DNA from: Mycolicibacter arupensis
Lineage (GTDB): Bacteria; Actinomycetota; Actinomycetes; Mycobacteriales; Mycobacteriaceae
Assembly (NCBI RefSeq): GCF_002086515.1
Contig: NZ_MVHH01000011.1
Location: 46,300-110,299 of the forward strand
Direction of reading: 5' to 3'
DNA: 64,000 bases
Positions 12,374 through 21,324 of this stretch are shown here, in pieces. Position numbers and translations under genes: made by a program. The number at the start of each line of letters is the position of its first letter. Position 1 is the first letter of the stretch. The notes under the pieces were generated by a model. It was not told the origin of the DNA. It worked only from the letters and a program-made list of their open reading frames with translations, and did no database searches.

Positions 12374-13172
12374 CCTCGGCGAACGCCGAGGCGTGTTGCT
12401 GCTGGACGGTGAAGTAACTGATCCCGTAGCGGTGCCGGTAGTGGCGCAGGGTCTCGGCCATGTCGCTCACCGATCCGGACAGCACGGCCGGCGAGGCCAA
12501 CAGCTCCTCATCGGACAGCGTCGGTGCGAAGCGCCGGGTCAGTGTCAGGTCGGGAATCCCGGAGCCGTCGGTCGGCAGTGCGGTGATGGCCAGATTCAGC
12601 TCGAGGGCGTCGAATCGATCGCCGGCGGCCGCGCGGACGAAGCCGACGCGCTCGGCCAGCGGATCGTCGGCACCGTCGACCCGCGCCCCGGTCAGTCCGA
12701 TGATGTCGGCGTGGCGCGCCGCCACGGTCAGCAGCCGGTCTCCACTGCCGGCGATCAGGATCGGTACCCGCGGCTGGTGCGCCGCCACGTAGCGAGTGAC
12801 GTGTTCCAGGTAGGCGATGCGACGGGCGGCGGTCGGGAAGGGCAGCTCGGCGGCCTCGAACTCGGCGCGCACGTAACCCGCGCCCAGGCCCACCTCCAGC
12901 CGCCCGCCCGAGAGCAGGTCGGTGTCTGCGACGTCACGGGTGAGCAGCGCCGGCTTGTAGAAGCAGGCGTTGAGCACGTAGGTGCCCAGCCGGATCGTGG
13001 AGGTGGCCGCGGCTGCCGCGACCAGGACCGGGAAAGGCGCCGGAGCACCGAGATGATCGGGCACGTGCAGGACGTCGAATCCGAAGTCCTCCAATTGCCG
13101 TGCGGTCTGCGCCAGTTCGGGTGCGGGTCGGGTTGAGTTCAGGCCCACCCCGAAGCGAAACTGCTTGTCCAC
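12354..13172 (-). CDS. LLM-class F420-dependent oxidoreductase
   Basis: The protein has 272 residues and a luciferase-like TIM barrel. It opens with RFGVGLNSTRPAPELAQTAR, and DVLHVPDHLGAPAPF, IRLGTYVLNACFYKP and SGGRLEVGLGAGYVRAEFE are the standard LLM signatures. The spacing and LGAGYV motif favour the mycobacterial F420-binding branch (TIGR03621-like) rather than FMN enzymes. The substrate is unknown. It lies 43 bp downstream of the DUF1254 lipoprotein gene on the same strand, so an operon is possible. Confidence 0.85.
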   Translation of the reverse strand: MDKQFRFGVGLNSTRPAPELAQTARQLEDFGFDVLHVPDHLGAPAPFPVLVAAAAATSTIRLGTYVLNACFYKPALLTRDVADTDLLSGGRLEVGLGAGYVRAEFEAAELPFPTAARRIAYLEHVTRYVAAHQPRVPILIAGSGDRLLTVAARHADIIGLTGARVDGADDPLAERVGFVRAAAGDRFDALELNLAITALPTDGSGIPDLTLTRRFAPTLSDEELLASPAVLSGSVSDMAETLRHYRHRYGISYFTVQQQHASAFAEVIAALR

Positions 13173-13215
13173 CGACTACCTCCTCAACCGGCTGTGCCGT
13201 ATGCGGCTCCCGCGG

Positions 13216-14379
13216 TCAGCGTGACGGGCGCGCCGGCGGAGCCGGGGCGGGCGCGGAAGTTGGAGTCGGGGCCGCAGGACGCGTCTCGCTGTTGGTCGGC
13301 TCTTCCGGCTGTGCTGCCGGGAACACCCACTTGCCAGAGAGAATCTCCTTCTCCGGCTGGTAGAGCCGCACCAGGTAGTTCCAGCCGGGGGTGATGGGCA
13401 GGCAGTTGGCGGTGTTGTCGTCGGAGCACCCGCCGAACTGCACGGTGACCGACCCGTCCGCGGACTTGTCGGCGGTGATGTCGTTGACCGAGTACGCCTG
13501 CTGGGGGTTCTCGGTGAGGTAGCCGTTCTTGTTGTAGACGGTGACCGACCAGAAGGCTTTGACGGGAACATCTTTGACGGTCAGGCGATACACGGTGTTG
13601 CCGTCGTTGCGGGTGGGGGTGACGTTGAGGTACAGCGCTTCCTTCTCGGAGTTGCCGCCCCACGCCGCGGCCGCGCCAATGAGATGCCGCACCGGGTCGG
13701 TGTCGGTCTCGGTGCCGAACATGCCCCGGGTGTCGGGGATGGTCTGGGCCAGCTCCAGCAATGCATCGGTCACCTTCTTCTGGCTGACCGGATCCCACCG
13801 CGGGACATCGAAGCTGCCGGTGTTGTCCTGGCTGACGGTGATGGCGTCCTGAAGCCGGTGCGCGGTGGCCATGTCGGCCGGGTCATTGGGGTCGGCCAGG
13901 ATCCGCACGATGACCATCGCGTAGCGGGTCCCGACGTGTTCTTCGTCGAGGGCGTGTTCGCCGCCGCCGTAGAACATGTCGGTGACGTACTCGTCCTGGT
14001 TGATCACCTGCGCCGACATGTACCGGTGCCCGGGGTCGGGCAGGGTCAGCGTCACCGGTGCGGCCTGCAGGTCGAACACTGCCGCTGAATAGAGCGTGTC
14101 GCGGTTGGACCGCACCACCATCTGCCGGTCGATCGGGGTGAGCTCGCGCATGTGGAAGAAGCGCCCGAAGCCGTTCTCGTTGACGACGTTGGTGAACTCC
14201 TGGTCGGTGACGGCCCGCACGAAGTTGTCCGGTGACACCAGCACCATGCCGTTGGGGGTGCTGCGGGGGGCGAGGTTGGCCACCGGATCGGTGCCGGCCT
14301 TGGTGACCGTCAGCCCGCATCCGCTCAACACCAGGGCCGCCGCCACCGTTCCCCACGCACACAGCCATCGCTTGGACAT
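13216..14379 (-). CDS. DUF1254/DUF1214-like lipoprotein
   Basis: The protein has about 387 residues. ATG 14379 begins MSKRWLCAWG, and the signal sequence ends in the lipobox LSGC. FVRAVTDQEFTN, MVVRSNRDTLYSAAVFDL and SVTVYNKNGYLTENPQQAYSVND match the DUF1254 then DUF1214 pattern of secreted proteins of unknown activity. The last 40 residues are a Pro/Ala-rich tail. TTG at 14388 is an alternative start. The protein probably sits on the outer face of the inner membrane. Reaction unknown. Confidence 0.75.
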   Translation of the reverse strand: MSKRWLCAWGTVAAALVLSGCGLTVTKAGTDPVANLAPRSTPNGMVLVSPDNFVRAVTDQEFTNVVNENGFGRFFHMRELTPIDRQMVVRSNRDTLYSAAVFDLQAAPVTLTLPDPGHRYMSAQVINQDEYVTDMFYGGGEHALDEEHVGTRYAMVIVRILADPNDPADMATAHRLQDAITVSQDNTGSFDVPRWDPVSQKKVTDALLELAQTIPDTRGMFGTETDTDPVRHLIGAAAAWGGNSEKEALYLNVTPTRNDGNTVYRLTVKDVPVKAFWSVTVYNKNGYLTENPQQAYSVNDITADKSADGSVTVQFGGCSDDNTANCLPITPGWNYLVRLYQPEKEILSGKWVFPAAQPEEPTNSETRPAAPTPTSAPAPAPPARPSR

Positions 14380-14545
14380 GCAGCGCAACCTACCTGGCGG
14401 CCCCGGCCGGTGCGGGCAAAGGGTTTGCCGACACGGGGTGCGGTCTGTGCGCGGCGACTATTGCACCCGATCAGGCCCCGACGTATCGTCGGAAAATAAA
14501 AATTCGCCGTGATTTAAACCAGAGAATCATGAACAAGATCGGGGA

Positions 14546-16519
14546 GTGGTCGTGGGCGTGATCGCACGTGGGGCCGTGGAACGCTCGAGCCGCGTTCGGC
14601 GGTACGGGGTCGCTGCGGCCGCGGCCGGCAGCGCGTTGGCGCTGGTGATGGGCTCGCCGGTACCGGCCGCTGCCAGCGCGCCGCCCGCGGTGGCGTTGAC
14701 CGCGACGTACGGGTTCCAGCCCGCGATCGATGCCCTGGTCGCGGAGATGCAGCGGCTGGTCGACCTCAACATGACCTTGCCGTACGCGACGCCCGGCAGC
14801 GAAGACAACGTGATGTTGATGTTGCAGAACACCAACTATCAGTTGCTCAGTGCCGGCCTGTCCCGCGTCACCCAACTGTTCAACGGCGTCTTCTTTCAGG
14901 CGCCCGAGGTGATCGCGGGCAACGCCACCGAGCCCCGGCAGTACTTCGACTTCTTCACCCCCGACATCTATTACCGGGTGACCGCCGGCCTGGCGCCCGG
15001 CGCGACCTACGTCCTGCACGGCACCCTCGGCGGCGGCACCGAGCACTTCGCTATCAGCACGCAGGCCATCACCGGCGGCACGGCGCAGGCCATCGAAGAC
15101 CTGGAACTGGGCGACGGCTTGGTGCTCAACCCCGACGGCACCTTCACCGTGTACATCGGACCTGAGGCGCCGGCCGGTGCGCTGAATTTCATGGACACCA
15201 CCGACGCCACCGTCGGCGGGGCGGCGTCGCTGTTGATCCGCGACATCCTCGGCGACTGGGCGAAAGGTCCGGGCAGCGTCACCGTGCAATGTGTGGCCGA
15301 CTGCCCACCGTTCTTTGCCATTCCCGAGGGCGGGTTCTTCCCCAGCGACAATCCGGTGTCGACCACGCTGGCAGATTCCGGCGGCCTCGGATCGGTCGAC
15401 TCGATTCTCACCACCTTGTTCAGTGCCTTCGCTCAGGTCGTCGGCCCGTTCAACACGCGGGCCATCGAAGGCGGCGCATCGGTGGGCATGAACATTCCCG
15501 CCAACACCATGCACGACTTGGGCCCGCAGACCAGCTACGGTGCCGGACTGGCCAGTGCGGTGGTCACCGGCGGCAATTTCGATCTGAATTCCGATGAGGC
15601 GCTGGTCATCAAGGTGCCCAATGTGGAGTCGACCTACAGCGGCATTCAGCTGATGAACGTCTACGGGGGTGCGCTGCCCTACGTGATGGCGCAGTCCACG
15701 CTGAACCACACCACCACTTACCACGACCCCGATGGCTACACCTATTACGTTGTCAGCGGCAGCAATCCGGGCGTGGCGAACTGGCTGGACACCGGCGGTC
15801 TGGAGCGAGGCGAGATCTTCGCCCGCTTCGAGCACGTCGCCGATCCCGACAGCGTCTTGGGGCTGGGGGTGAGCGCCCAAGTCGTGTCCCTCAGCGAGCT
15901 CGGCGACTACCTGCCCTCCGGCACCCCGACGGTCAGCCCCGAGGAGTTCGCCGCCGACATGGCCCAGCGCGTGCTGTCCTACGGCTACGCGCTGGACATG
16001 TCTCGGATGACGGCCCAGCCCGACTGGGTGCTGCAGAACCTTCTGATGAACGGGCTGCAAGGCCTGATGGGCAATGAGAACTACGAGGCCGTCTTCGCTA
16101 GCCAGCCCTTCACGCCGATGGAGCTGCGCTTCACCGAGGCGCTCAGCCCGGATTGGGACGCCGTCATGCGCAGTGTCCTGGATAACCCGATGGAAAGCCT
16201 ATCGGCGGTGTGGAACGCCCTGCCGCTGCTGGCCAGCAACATCAGCTTGCCCATCACGCTGGGGCTGGCGCAGACCGCACTGTCGGTGGTGATGCCCCAG
16301 TTGTTCATCCCCACCATCAACGATCTGCTGTTCGACCCCAACACCAGCATCCTGGCCGGCCTGCTCAATGCCCGGGATAACTTGGCGACGGTGATCTTGA
16401 CCGCCAACGACGACTGGCCGACCGAACTCAGCGAGCGGGCGGCACAACAGTGGGCCAACATGGCGGATCTGATCGCGACCACGCCCAGCTTCGACTTGAA
16501 CGACTGGTTCGGGGGCTGA
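14546..16519 (+). CDS. Secreted protein, possibly DUF1214-related, unknown function
   Basis: The protein has 657 residues. After a basic N-terminus a signal sequence runs through AAAAGSALALVMGSPVPAAA with an AxA cleavage site. The middle of the protein (NVESTYSGIQLMNVYGG and PGVANWLDTGGLERGEIFAR) resembles the C-terminal part of DUF1214 proteins, a weak similarity from memory. GTG codons at 14546, 14552 and 14558 are all possible starts behind GGGGAG. It is divergent from the DUF1254 lipoprotein gene, which may be more than coincidence. It ends 13 bp from the convergent tetR gene. Confidence 0.7.
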   Translation: MVVGVIARGAVERSSRVRRYGVAAAAAGSALALVMGSPVPAAASAPPAVALTATYGFQPAIDALVAEMQRLVDLNMTLPYATPGSEDNVMLMLQNTNYQLLSAGLSRVTQLFNGVFFQAPEVIAGNATEPRQYFDFFTPDIYYRVTAGLAPGATYVLHGTLGGGTEHFAISTQAITGGTAQAIEDLELGDGLVLNPDGTFTVYIGPEAPAGALNFMDTTDATVGGAASLLIRDILGDWAKGPGSVTVQCVADCPPFFAIPEGGFFPSDNPVSTTLADSGGLGSVDSILTTLFSAFAQVVGPFNTRAIEGGASVGMNIPANTMHDLGPQTSYGAGLASAVVTGGNFDLNSDEALVIKVPNVESTYSGIQLMNVYGGALPYVMAQSTLNHTTTYHDPDGYTYYVVSGSNPGVANWLDTGGLERGEIFARFEHVADPDSVLGLGVSAQVVSLSELGDYLPSGTPTVSPEEFAADMAQRVLSYGYALDMSRMTAQPDWVLQNLLMNGLQGLMGNENYEAVFASQPFTPMELRFTEALSPDWDAVMRSVLDNPMESLSAVWNALPLLASNISLPITLGLAQTALSVVMPQLFIPTINDLLFDPNTSILAGLLNARDNLATVILTANDDWPTELSERAAQQWANMADLIATTPSFDLNDWFGG

Positions 16520-16532
16520 TCCAACGGCGGCG

Positions 16533-17171
16533 CTAGGCGGTCAGGCAGCGGCGCAGGTGTGCCACCACGTCGTCGGCCAGGGCCTCGATCGGCTGACGGC
16601 AGCCGTCTGCCACCCAGTCGGTCAGCCAGATCTGTAGCGCCGAGATCACCAGGGAGGCTGCGACGCTCGCCCGGATTCGGGTGATTTCGCCGGCGTCGAT
16701 CGCGGCCTGCGCGGCGCGGGTGATCATCTCCATGCCGGTACGCCAGACTTCACGCTGCTGGCCGCGGCCGGCGTCGATCAAGGTGGTGGCGGTGCCCCAG
16801 CTCAGGCCTTCGCGCAGGTGAACATGCAGGAAGTTGGGCCGGCCGGCGAAGAACTCGATCTCCACGCGCGCGGCTTCCAGGATGTTCTCCAGCGCCGTGG
16901 CGTTGCTGTCGGCGCGCTGGGCGACGGCGGCGACGAACTCGGTCATCCTTTCGGCGTTGAGCGCATCCCAGAGTTCGTCTTTGCCCGAGAAGTAGCGGTA
17001 GACGGTGGTCAGGGAGACCCCGGCGGCAGTGGCGACAGCACCCACCTTGGCGCCGGTGAAGCCGTTGCGTGCGAACTCCTGCTCCGCGGCGGCGAGGATC
17101 TGGTGCCGGTACATGGCGCGTCGCGCGTCCCCGATGTCGGCCACCGCGCCCGCTGCTGCGTCCGCGGTCAT
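16533..17171 (-). CDS. TetR/AcrR-family transcriptional regulator
   Basis: The protein has 212 residues. The N-terminal helix-turn-helix (ILAAAEQEFARNGFTGAKV, then AAGVSLTTVYRYFSGKDELW) is typical TetR. The rest is a helical ligand domain of unknown specificity. ATG 17171 has a strong GGGGAGG site; the longer frame would need a TTG. It is divergent from the EXPERA-like membrane protein gene, and an inverted repeat between them is a likely operator, so local repression and autoregulation are inferred. Confidence 0.85.
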   Translation of the reverse strand: MTADAAAGAVADIGDARRAMYRHQILAAAEQEFARNGFTGAKVGAVATAAGVSLTTVYRYFSGKDELWDALNAERMTEFVAAVAQRADSNATALENILEAARVEIEFFAGRPNFLHVHLREGLSWGTATTLIDAGRGQQREVWRTGMEMITRAAQAAIDAGEITRIRASVAASLVISALQIWLTDWVADGCRQPIEALADDVVAHLRRCLTA

Positions 17172-17244
17172 CGGCGATCCTCCCCTCGTCAAATTCGGTC
17201 CTGCACTTTCCGGACCGGCGTTGCGCTGACGATGCTACCGTCGG

Positions 17245-17285
17245 CCAGTAATCATCGTTCCGGTCTGGATAATCACTATTACTGG
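17245..17285. promoter_or_regulatory. Inverted repeat, candidate TetR operator
   Basis: CCAGTAAT (17245-17252) and ATTACTGG (17278-17285) are perfect inverted copies with centres 33 bp apart, about three helical turns. GATAAT at about 17268 inside the spacer could be the -10 of the rightward gene. The site is within the 141-bp divergent intergenic region, as expected for binding by the adjacent TetR. Confidence 0.45.
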
Positions 17286-17312
17286 ACGTGGCGAAGGCGA
17301 AAGAGGACGCAC

Positions 17313-18080
17313 ATGACTTCGGCATCAGAGGTATCGGCGGCCGAGCCCGCGGCACCGCCGACGATCACCGCAACGCTGCCGCCCTCGCGTGGCCTGCGGA
17401 TCGTGTGGATCCTGGCCTTCGGGTCATTGGCCGTGAGCTTTCCGCTCTACAGCTATCTGGCATTCCACAGCGGCCTTGACCGCACCACCATCGCCGACGC
17501 GATGGTGGTGCAGGTGACGATCGCGTACTTCGTGGGCATGTTCGCGGCGTTCCTGCCGATCCCCTCACTGCGGCAGTGGACGCCGTTCCAACGGCTGCAA
17601 GGTGTTGTGCTGGCCTTCGTCACCGTCTCCTACGTGACCCACCTGACCTGGGAGCTGGGCTGGCTCATTCTGCACAAGGCGATCCCCGCCGCTCACGACG
17701 CCGCCTGGGCATACCCGTGGTGGAACTACATCGACGGCGGCGACCTGCGTTACCTGTATGCCGAGCCGAATTTCTTGATGATCGAAGTGCTTTCGGTGAT
17801 CAACGGCTGCATCGGCCTGACCGGCTTGGTCCTGCTGTACCGGTCGAAGTTCCGTGACTTCCGCGGCACCCTGCTGGTCATGTCGACCGCTGTCACCCAC
17901 ACCGTGCTCACCTGGTACTACTACGGCACCGAGATCCTGTCCGGATTCCCCTCGGTGAACACCACCAGCTTCATGGACCTGGGGGTGAAGTTCATTGCGC
18001 TGAACGGACCGTGGCTGATCGTCCCGTGGCTGGTGCTGGCCTGGGGGTATCAGTTGCTGCAGCGTCAGCTTCGGGCGTGA
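17313..18080 (+). CDS. EXPERA/emopamil-binding-like integral membrane protein
   Basis: The protein has 255 residues and about six membrane helices. THLTWELGW after helix 3, YLYAEPNFLMIEVLSVING and a late aromatic helix recall the conserved His/Glu arrangement of the EXPERA domain (emopamil-binding protein/TM6SF group). Eukaryotic EBP is a sterol isomerase; no reaction is established for bacterial members, so a sterol or lipid role is only inferred. It is divergent from a TetR gene that probably controls it. It ends 77 bp before the attL-like repeat, so it is probably the last core gene before the island. Confidence 0.6.
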   Translation: MTSASEVSAAEPAAPPTITATLPPSRGLRIVWILAFGSLAVSFPLYSYLAFHSGLDRTTIADAMVVQVTIAYFVGMFAAFLPIPSLRQWTPFQRLQGVVLAFVTVSYVTHLTWELGWLILHKAIPAAHDAAWAYPWWNYIDGGDLRYLYAEPNFLMIEVLSVINGCIGLTGLVLLYRSKFRDFRGTLLVMSTAVTHTVLTWYYYGTEILSGFPSVNTTSFMDLGVKFIALNGPWLIVPWLVLAWGYQLLQRQLRA

Positions 18081-18157
18081 GGCGCTCCCTCGTCAGGGGA
18101 GTGTCAAGGATCAACCGAAGTAGCTGTCAAGCATCAGCCGACCTAATGCAAACGAGA

Positions 18158-18200
18158 AGTGCCCCCGGCAGGATTCGAACCTGCGACACCGGCTTTAGGA
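18158..18200 (-). repeat. attL: 43-bp copy of the tRNA-Arg 3' half
   Basis: These 43 bases are identical to 22399-22441, which covers the tRNA-Arg(CCT) gene from the anticodon loop to its 3' end. Identity stops abruptly after TTTAGGA, so this is not a working tRNA. It marks the left edge of a 4.2-kb element integrated at the tRNA gene. Confidence 0.9.
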
Positions 18201-18918
18201 TTTCGCAAACGCCCTGGTCGCTCTGCGTGACTCACGCTCGCATGAAAAGTCTGTGACCTGAGGAAACTGCTAAAGAGCCTCCGCGTGGTCGTCGGGGGTT
18301 CTAGGCATTTTTGACCCATAAACGACCCACGGGTTGTTTATTCGGCGCGGGGGAGTGGATCGAGCCCTGCTCGCCGTCGTCACCCCCGCCCGCCACCATG
18401 GGGGACGTGCATGACTCACCCGACCCCGCCGCCATCGACCACCACCGGGACCTGCCCGACGCCGAGATCACCGCCCTCAACGCGCCCGCCTTCGCCCGGG
18501 TGGCGTGGACGCCGCGACACGGTTCCCCCGCACCGTCAAGGGCGACTACCTGACCGCTCGATTCGCACGACAATATCCGCGTTAGCGCCTCAGGGCTGTC
18601 GCTGATCACCCGCCAGGGCGCCACCAGGCGTCCGTAAAGGTGCGTTGGCAGCCTCCTGTTTGCCCCGGCGCTTCGGTGATCAGCACAGCCAGAGACCCTG
18701 CGCAAACCTCGGCGTATTGCTTGTGCACTGGTAACACCGCTGCCGGCCGCTGCGGAATCCACGTTTTCGACCCGAAATGCGAGATGAGAGCTGGACGCCG
18801 TGCCGACGATCATTCACAGCGGTGGTGCCCATGGTGGGTGCCGACCTGTGTGGGCGCGTCACGTTGTTGTGACATGGCGCTGCACGGTTGTCGTAGCACT
18901 TCGGTACCTTCCAAGGCC
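18201..18918. other. Island left arm without a clear gene
   Basis: This 718-bp stretch between attL and the first island gene has only short frames of biased composition and no recognisable protein. It holds the 24-bp repeat described separately at 18303-18326. It may carry remnants of lost phage or excision genes, but I cannot identify any. Confidence 0.5.
18303..18326 (+). repeat. Imperfect 24-bp direct repeat, left copy (arm-type site?)
   Basis: It begins AGGCATTT and ends ATAAACGAC, and matches 22327-22350 at 21 of 24 positions in the same orientation. The two copies lie inside the two att repeats, about 100 and 50 bp from them, as arm-type integrase binding sites do. The right copy also overlaps the integrase 3' end, so shared ancestry of coding sequence is an alternative. 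Confidence 0.45.
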
Positions 18919-19776
18919 ATGGATCAGCCGCAGCAGCCGCCAATGGCGCAGCCCGTCCCAGACCCCAGCGCGCTACTCGGCGCGGTGGGGGCAGGAATAG
19001 GTCAAGCGCTGGCCAGCTCCGTGATGGGCAAGAAGTCGCACGGAATGCTTTCTGAGGGCTCAATCTGGCTGTGGGGTCTTGCGCCGGTTCTGTTCGCAGC
19101 TCTCCGCGTGCTCATGGTTTCACGCGGCGACTCCGAGACATTGCGCGCGTTGGTGCAGAACCTGAATGTCACCGCGCTCGTCCTGTCGACTCTATTACCG
19201 CTTGCCCCGCTGGCCGCTTTTTGGGCCATGCTGATTGTGCTAGTAGTGAAGATCATCGCCCGTCGTCAGGAATCTTCGAAGATCATGACTCCGCCGTTCG
19301 TACTCTTCCTAGTTTTCACTATGTCTTTCGCGTGTTTCGCTATGCCCTTGCGTTACCTTGTTTACAGTGCTGGCTTTTTCGCCGTAATCGCTTTATTTGT
19401 GGCATGTGCATTCATCTTACACCGAATGAGTATGGCGTCTGCCGCAAAGTACGTTCAGAAAGGCGCTGCGGTATGGGTGTTGGGGATTCCGCTTACGGCA
19501 ATCGTAAGTCTTTTTGCCCAATCGGGCATGTGGGTACCCAAGGAAAGAATCGTCGCCAGGAACATTGAGGTGAGTCCCGTTTACGTACTTTCGTCCGACG
19601 AGCGGTGGACCTCCTATATGAACGATAAACACAAGGTTCATCTCGTGCCGACACCTGACATCGCACGGCGCGAGGCGATTGGATCATCGGGATCGTGGAT
19701 GGATAAATCAGGGTGGGAGAACGGATCTGATATATGGAGCGGGCTATTAGGATGGGTCCGGAAGGATTGCCATTGA
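18919..19776 (+). CDS. Island membrane protein, unknown function
   Basis: The protein has about 285 residues from ATG 18919 (MDQPQQPPMAQPVPDPSALL). A Pro/Gln-rich N-terminus is followed by about five hydrophobic helices (IWLWGLAPVLFAALRVLMV, TALVLSTLLPLAPLAAFWAM, PPFVLFLVFTMSFACFAMP, FFAVIALFVACAFIL, AVWVLGIPLTAIVSLF), then a soluble tail of about 90 residues ending GLLGWVRKDCH. Its base composition is more AT-rich than the neighbourhood, which suggests transfer. It converges on the kinase gene with a 20-bp gap. No family is recognised; a membrane component or effector of the kinase module is a guess from context. Confidence 0.6.
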   Translation: MDQPQQPPMAQPVPDPSALLGAVGAGIGQALASSVMGKKSHGMLSEGSIWLWGLAPVLFAALRVLMVSRGDSETLRALVQNLNVTALVLSTLLPLAPLAAFWAMLIVLVVKIIARRQESSKIMTPPFVLFLVFTMSFACFAMPLRYLVYSAGFFAVIALFVACAFILHRMSMASAAKYVQKGAAVWVLGIPLTAIVSLFAQSGMWVPKERIVARNIEVSPVYVLSSDERWTSYMNDKHKVHLVPTPDIARREAIGSSGSWMDKSGWENGSDIWSGLLGWVRKDCH

Positions 19777-19796
19777 TATTATTGAGCGATTCTGTC

Positions 19797-20849
19797 CTAG
19801 CTCAACCCGGAAACTAGCCGGCGCAACTCCATTGGCGCGCGGTCATGGTGGACAATCAAGTCGGGATACCCCCTGACACGCCGATCGGAAGATTCGTGGC
19901 GCGTCACCAGGCGGATGTTATCTCCATCTACTTCTCCGCAAATAGTCACACCAGCTTTGGAGTCGAAAGGTTCACCAAGGACGCAGAACGCGTGTCCTTC
20001 GTGCGGGTTTCGAGTCCAGTCGCGCCGACCATCCATCGCGCTTGCAAGTGCGTTGGCGAATTCATCGGCCGAGCAGTGACGATCCTCGGGAGCCAGGTTG
20101 AGCGACTTTCGTACGACGGTCGCTACCGACTGAGGGACGTGCGGTGCGAGATCGCGCAGTTCCCGCAATTTCCCCGCCTTAATCAACTTCGCCTGTTCGG
20201 CGAGTTCCATCCGTATCGATACGGGATATTCGCCGCTCAAGGCAAAGAACGTGGTCGCCCCGAGCGAGTACACCTCGGATGCAATCGAACATCTACCGCC
20301 CGATCCAACTTCCGGAGCTACGGTTTGCCAGGTTCCGTTACTCGGTGCTGTTCCGTCATTGTCCATGATGGCGCAGTAGCCGAGGTCGGAAACGAGCACG
20401 TTGTCACCCTCGACGAGCACATTCCCTGGCTTAATGTCACGGTGGAGCATCCCCTCGGCATGGATGCGATCAATACCCGCCGATACATGGCGGATGGTCC
20501 TCACGGCCCGTTGGAGACCAAGCCCGATGTTCTTCGCCATCGCCTCTAAGTCGCCGCCCGTTACCAGCGGCGTCACGATGAATCTGATGTCGCTATGGCT
20601 GTCGATGTCGGCGTTGAGCACGCCCAGGAGGCAGCGGCTGCTGAGATGCTTCAGTCGACGCGCCTCATCCCATGTGCGAGATGCTTCGCCTGCCACGGGG
20701 TCGAGAAGCTTAACAGCAACCAGCGTGTCGAAGTTTTTGTCATGTGCTTCGTATACATGCCCATCACTACCGAGCTTGCGGCGGAACTCGTACCGGTCAT
20801 TGATCACGGTTCCTGGAGGGAACGTCGGAAGGGGAGTCGGGGACGCCAT
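19797..20849 (-). CDS. Soluble Hanks-type Ser/Thr protein kinase
   Basis: The protein has 350 residues. The kinase domain spans about 17-270: glycine loop LGSDGHVYEA (26-35), K47 in VAVKLL, catalytic HRDIKPGN (136-143), DLG instead of DFG at 155-157 and APE at 178-180. All catalytic residues are present, so it should be active. Unlike the Pkn kinases of mycobacteria it has no membrane helix or PASTA domain. A C-terminal segment of about 75 residues (from about 275, with GHAFCVLGEPFDSKAG) is of unknown type. It is divergent from the 150-residue gene with only 22 bp between starts, so the two are probably co-regulated. Similar lone kinases in small islands can be anti-phage; that role here is inference. 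Confidence 0.8.
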   Translation of the reverse strand: MASPTPLPTFPPGTVINDRYEFRRKLGSDGHVYEAHDKNFDTLVAVKLLDPVAGEASRTWDEARRLKHLSSRCLLGVLNADIDSHSDIRFIVTPLVTGGDLEAMAKNIGLGLQRAVRTIRHVSAGIDRIHAEGMLHRDIKPGNVLVEGDNVLVSDLGYCAIMDNDGTAPSNGTWQTVAPEVGSGGRCSIASEVYSLGATTFFALSGEYPVSIRMELAEQAKLIKAGKLRELRDLAPHVPQSVATVVRKSLNLAPEDRHCSADEFANALASAMDGRRDWTRNPHEGHAFCVLGEPFDSKAGVTICGEVDGDNIRLVTRHESSDRRVRGYPDLIVHHDRAPMELRRLVSGLS

Positions 20850-20871
20850 CGCATAAGGTTACGATTCGGCG

Positions 20872-21324
20872 ATGGCCATCCTCGGTATCTGTGTGGTTCC
20901 TAGCGCGGGGGCACCCAAGTTGTACGGTGTTCTCGCCCGAGGCACGTTCGCAGAGCCTGAGATCGTGGATACCTTTGAGGTGCGCACGAATTCAGATCAG
21001 CCTGCCGACCAGGCTGTTGACCTGGCAAGGCTCCTCCAGGCGAAACTCCCAGGACTCGAATTCACCGCAGCAGCCATCCGCGTGGCGGGGACAAGGCCGG
21101 TCGGGAGTAGGCAAAAGGCGGCGTTTTCCCGTGCCCACGCCGAAGGTGCCGCTCTCTACGTGATCCGCGAGCATCTAAAGTCACCAGTGGTGACAGGTGA
21201 TCACAAGGCTCTCGCCAAGATGCTAGGTGTGCCGAGTGCCGATCTGGAAATGAAGTCGAAAGAGCTAGCAAAGAGCAAGGCGGACGCCGCGCTCGCCGCA
21301 CTTAGCCAGCTTCCGAAGTCCTGA
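20872..21324 (+). CDS. Small kinase-linked protein, RNase H/RuvC-like fold suspected
   Basis: The protein has 150 residues. It starts with strand-like MAILGICVVPS and LYGVLARG, then VDTFEVRTN and a helix rich in Ala/Leu. TAAAIRVAGTRPVGSRQ and the following helix recall RNase H-like proteins that ask whether a strand pair carries acidic residues, but I cannot place a catalytic triad. The C-terminus is Lys/Ala-rich (SKELAKSKADAALAAL). The start is 22 bp from the divergent kinase start, which points to a functional pair. Its last 60 bases overlap the convergent gene. Function is unknown; it may be a kinase substrate. Confidence 0.5.
   Translation: MAILGICVVPSAGAPKLYGVLARGTFAEPEIVDTFEVRTNSDQPADQAVDLARLLQAKLPGLEFTAAAIRVAGTRPVGSRQKAAFSRAHAEGAALYVIREHLKSPVVTGDHKALAKMLGVPSADLEMKSKELAKSKADAALAALSQLPKS

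Noticed and set aside
14529..14561. A 10-codon ORF with two Trp codons (MNKIGEWSWA) just before the 657-residue secreted protein, like an attenuation leader.
   Set aside because: It has only a weak ribosome binding site and no alternative stems, and the downstream gene has no link to tryptophan.
18158..18200. A second tRNA gene at the left edge of the island.
   Set aside because: Only the 3' half is present; the sequence leaves the tRNA after TTTAGGA, so it is an att duplicate.
18301..18813. A minus-strand frame ending GRLWVKNA, reminiscent of integrase C-termini.
   Set aside because: No recombinase boxes are found in the frame and its composition is irregular; the similarity comes from the 24-bp repeat.
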